Assembly: GCA_029721515.1 (NCBI GenBank)
Contig: CM056556.1
Span: 2,232,501 to 2,296,500, forward strand
Source of the DNA: Synanceia verrucosa
Taxonomy: Eukaryota; Chordata; Actinopteri; Perciformes; Synanceiidae
Direction: 5' to 3'
DNA: 64,000 bases
Program-made: the position numbers and the translations under genes
Notes under the pieces: model-generated
Told to the model about the DNA's origin: nothing
Database searches by the model: none
The model's input: only the letters and a program-made list of their open reading frames with translations
In this document: positions 62,106-64,000 of the stretch, piece by piece
Layout: each line of letters starts with the position of its first letter
Position numbering within the stretch: the first letter of the stretch is position 1

Positions 62106-63439
62106 CTGTAAATTTATGGTGGAAAGCGCTTTGTTAAGCTCTTTATATACAGTGGAGAGGAAAGGTGGAGGAGGTAGAAGGAAAGCAAAGAAGGGAAAAT
62201 AGATTGAAACAAGGAGGGCAGAAAGTAAGAGATCCTCTCCTCCCTGGCTGCCTTTGTCACCTCGCTCACCCAGGAGGGAGGCAGAGGAAAGCATCATGGG
62301 AAATTACTGAAAGCAGAATGCATTGATTTGTCCAGGACGACGTGAATGTGTGTGTGTGTGTTTTTGTCAGAAGACCTTTGTACGGCAATAAAGAGAACAG
62401 CCTGGTCGACATCTGTTTAGAGACGAGAGATAAGAGCGACCGTCGTTTCAACCTTTCTCTCTTTCGCTCGCCGCCTTCTTCCTGTCTTCCTCTTGTAATT
62501 AAGAGCCAAAGAAAAAACCCTTCAACCTCTCCCAGCGTGGCATCGCGTCGCGCCTCACGCTGTGCCGCCGCTCGTCTTTAAACCGCCTTCCCTTCCTCGC
62601 CGGGTTCTGTCGGCACGCCGCCGTCTTTCAGCCCCGCCGACACTCGATGTGATGAATCATGACTTTTCTCGTCTGGATTCAGCGACACTGCCAAACTAAA
62701 AACACGCACAGGCCTTTTTTGTTTTCCTCTGTTTGTTTTTGGGCCAATAATTATTTTTTGTTTGATTGTCGCTGAAGTCGTGTTTTCTCACCCCAGCAGT
62801 TTGTAAAACCTCAGCTGACTGAAATCACTTGATCGGTGATGAACCTCCGCTGGCAGCAGGCCCGAACATACAGTACGCACGCCAAAGCACACCATAGGTG
62901 GACCCAAAGCCAGAGTCCAGTGAATCACATCAACATGAGCTCCAGATCTACGACCATTCAGACCAGTACTCTGTCCACATGAACCAACATACCTGAGAAA
63001 GTACCCCTCATTCTCAAAATTAACTTCTACGTTCACATCGAACAACTTGGTTAAGGTTAAAAACGTGCTTTGTTTAGGTTTAAATAACTATGGCATTGTC
63101 ATAACGTCAGGTGTTAAAGTCATTCTATATACTTCCTGGTTCACAATTATATACGCATTGATGTTGAGGCATATATATAATATATTTAAGTGCATTACTT
63201 TTCGTATAGGTGGACAAGAACAGCGTGATATATAATGTTGCATTATTTACAAGATTAATTTCACAGCAAACAATGATTGACACATTTGAGATTATCTTCC
63301 TTTTGCTGACTCCTGTCTGCTTTGTAATCTGCACAGACGGTGGAGAATCTGCAGTGCTGATATATCAAGATATATAAAAATCAGTTAAAAGACTATAGCG
63401 TTGCGTACATTGTGACCTCAAATGAGTCATACTTTCATA

Positions 63440-64000
63440 TTCTAGCATTAGCACGCTGTACTCGAGCATAAGTACGTCCGACTCTAGCATTAGCATATTC
63501 TACTCTAGCATTAGCATATTCTACTCTAGTTCTACTCTAGCATTAGCATATTCTACTCTAGCATTAGAATATTCTACTCTAGTTCTACTCTAGCATTAGC
63601 ATATTCTACTCTAGCATTAGCACATCATGCTCTGCTATGAGCACATCCTACCTGAGCACTAGCACATCATATTGTAACATGAGCATGTCATACTCTGGCA
63701 TTAGCATGTTATGCTCTAGCATTAGCATGCTGTCCTCTAGCATTAACACTTCATACGCTAGCATTAGCATGTCATGCTCAAGCATTAGCATGTCATATTC
63801 TATTATTAGCACAGCATGCTCTAGCAATAGCATGTCCTATTCTAGTCCGAGCACTTTATACCCCAAAATAAGAACGTCGTACTCTAGTATTACAACATCC
63901 TACTGTAGCATTAGCATGTCAATGACAGCTATAATGCACATCGTATTATAGCTTTAGCTCATCATACTCTAGCACTAACACTCTGTACTCTAGCATTAGC
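63440..64000 (+). repeat. 21-bp minisatellite running off the window
   Basis: Units of the form CTAGCATTAGCATATTCTACT (first half) and CTAGCATTAGCATGTCATACT (second half). Since 21 is divisible by three, frames of up to 104 codons rich in Ser, Met and Tyr persist; they are not a gene. The array continues past 64000. Confidence 0.95.

Noticed and set aside
63637..63951. A 104-codon Ser/Met/Tyr-rich frame
   Set aside because: By-product of the 21-bp minisatellite at the window end.

Overview
The window looks like vertebrate nuclear DNA, most likely from a percomorph-type teleost fish. It has very dense (CA)n/(GT)n microsatellites, many minisatellites, LINE tails of the form seen in teleosts, several short DNA-transposon families, and spliced genes with small exons and multi-kilobase introns. 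Nothing is prokaryotic: there are no operons, CRISPR arrays, phage genes or secretion genes.

The one gene I can identify is on the minus strand. It is the 3' end of a multi-C2H2 zinc-finger gene, znf521 (ZNF423/ZNF521 family). Three consecutive exons are present in transcription order: 24368-24237 (43 codons plus split codons), 21500-21385 (39 codons) and 7576-7547 (nine codons plus stop). Splice phases agree (1, 1, 0), every junction has AG/GT borders, and the joined reading frame runs through the last zinc fingers to a stop. The proposed 3'UTR runs from 7546 to about 6765. The large upstream exon with most of the fingers is absent, so 24369-64000 is read as one partial intron of at least 39.6 kb.

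Region by region: 1-2100 is non-coding. 2136-2450 is a CpG-rich promoter-like block with a candidate minus-strand first exon (160 nt) of an unidentified gene lying downstream of znf521 in the same orientation. 2530-4357 is a 1.8-kb AT-rich minisatellite with a 51-bp unit. 4358-6760 is intergenic. 6765-7576 is the znf521 terminal exon. 7577-21384 is a 13.8-kb intron holding two arrays of a CCTAAACCTAA-type repeat, a 0.64-kb polypurine tract and a roughly 0.58-kb foldback element. 21501-24236 is a 2.7-kb intron with a 259-bp hAT-like element and copies of another dispersed repeat. The rest is the large upstream intron: microsatellites, minisatellites (51 bp; 23 bp with higher-order periods of 92 and 69 bp; about 36 bp; 21 bp), a 0.95-kb polypyrimidine tract, a TTAA-flanked transposon family, and AT-rich homeodomain-site-like blocks that may be regulatory.

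Most open reading frames here are by-products of tandem repeats whose unit length is a multiple of three, or of low-complexity tracts. I found no convincing new gene system. The points most worth checking are the exon architecture that separates zinc-binding cysteines from histidines, the CA tract next to a splice donor, the higher-order minisatellite, the TTAA element family, the foldback element, and the duplicated AGCTAATTAA-bearing segments.
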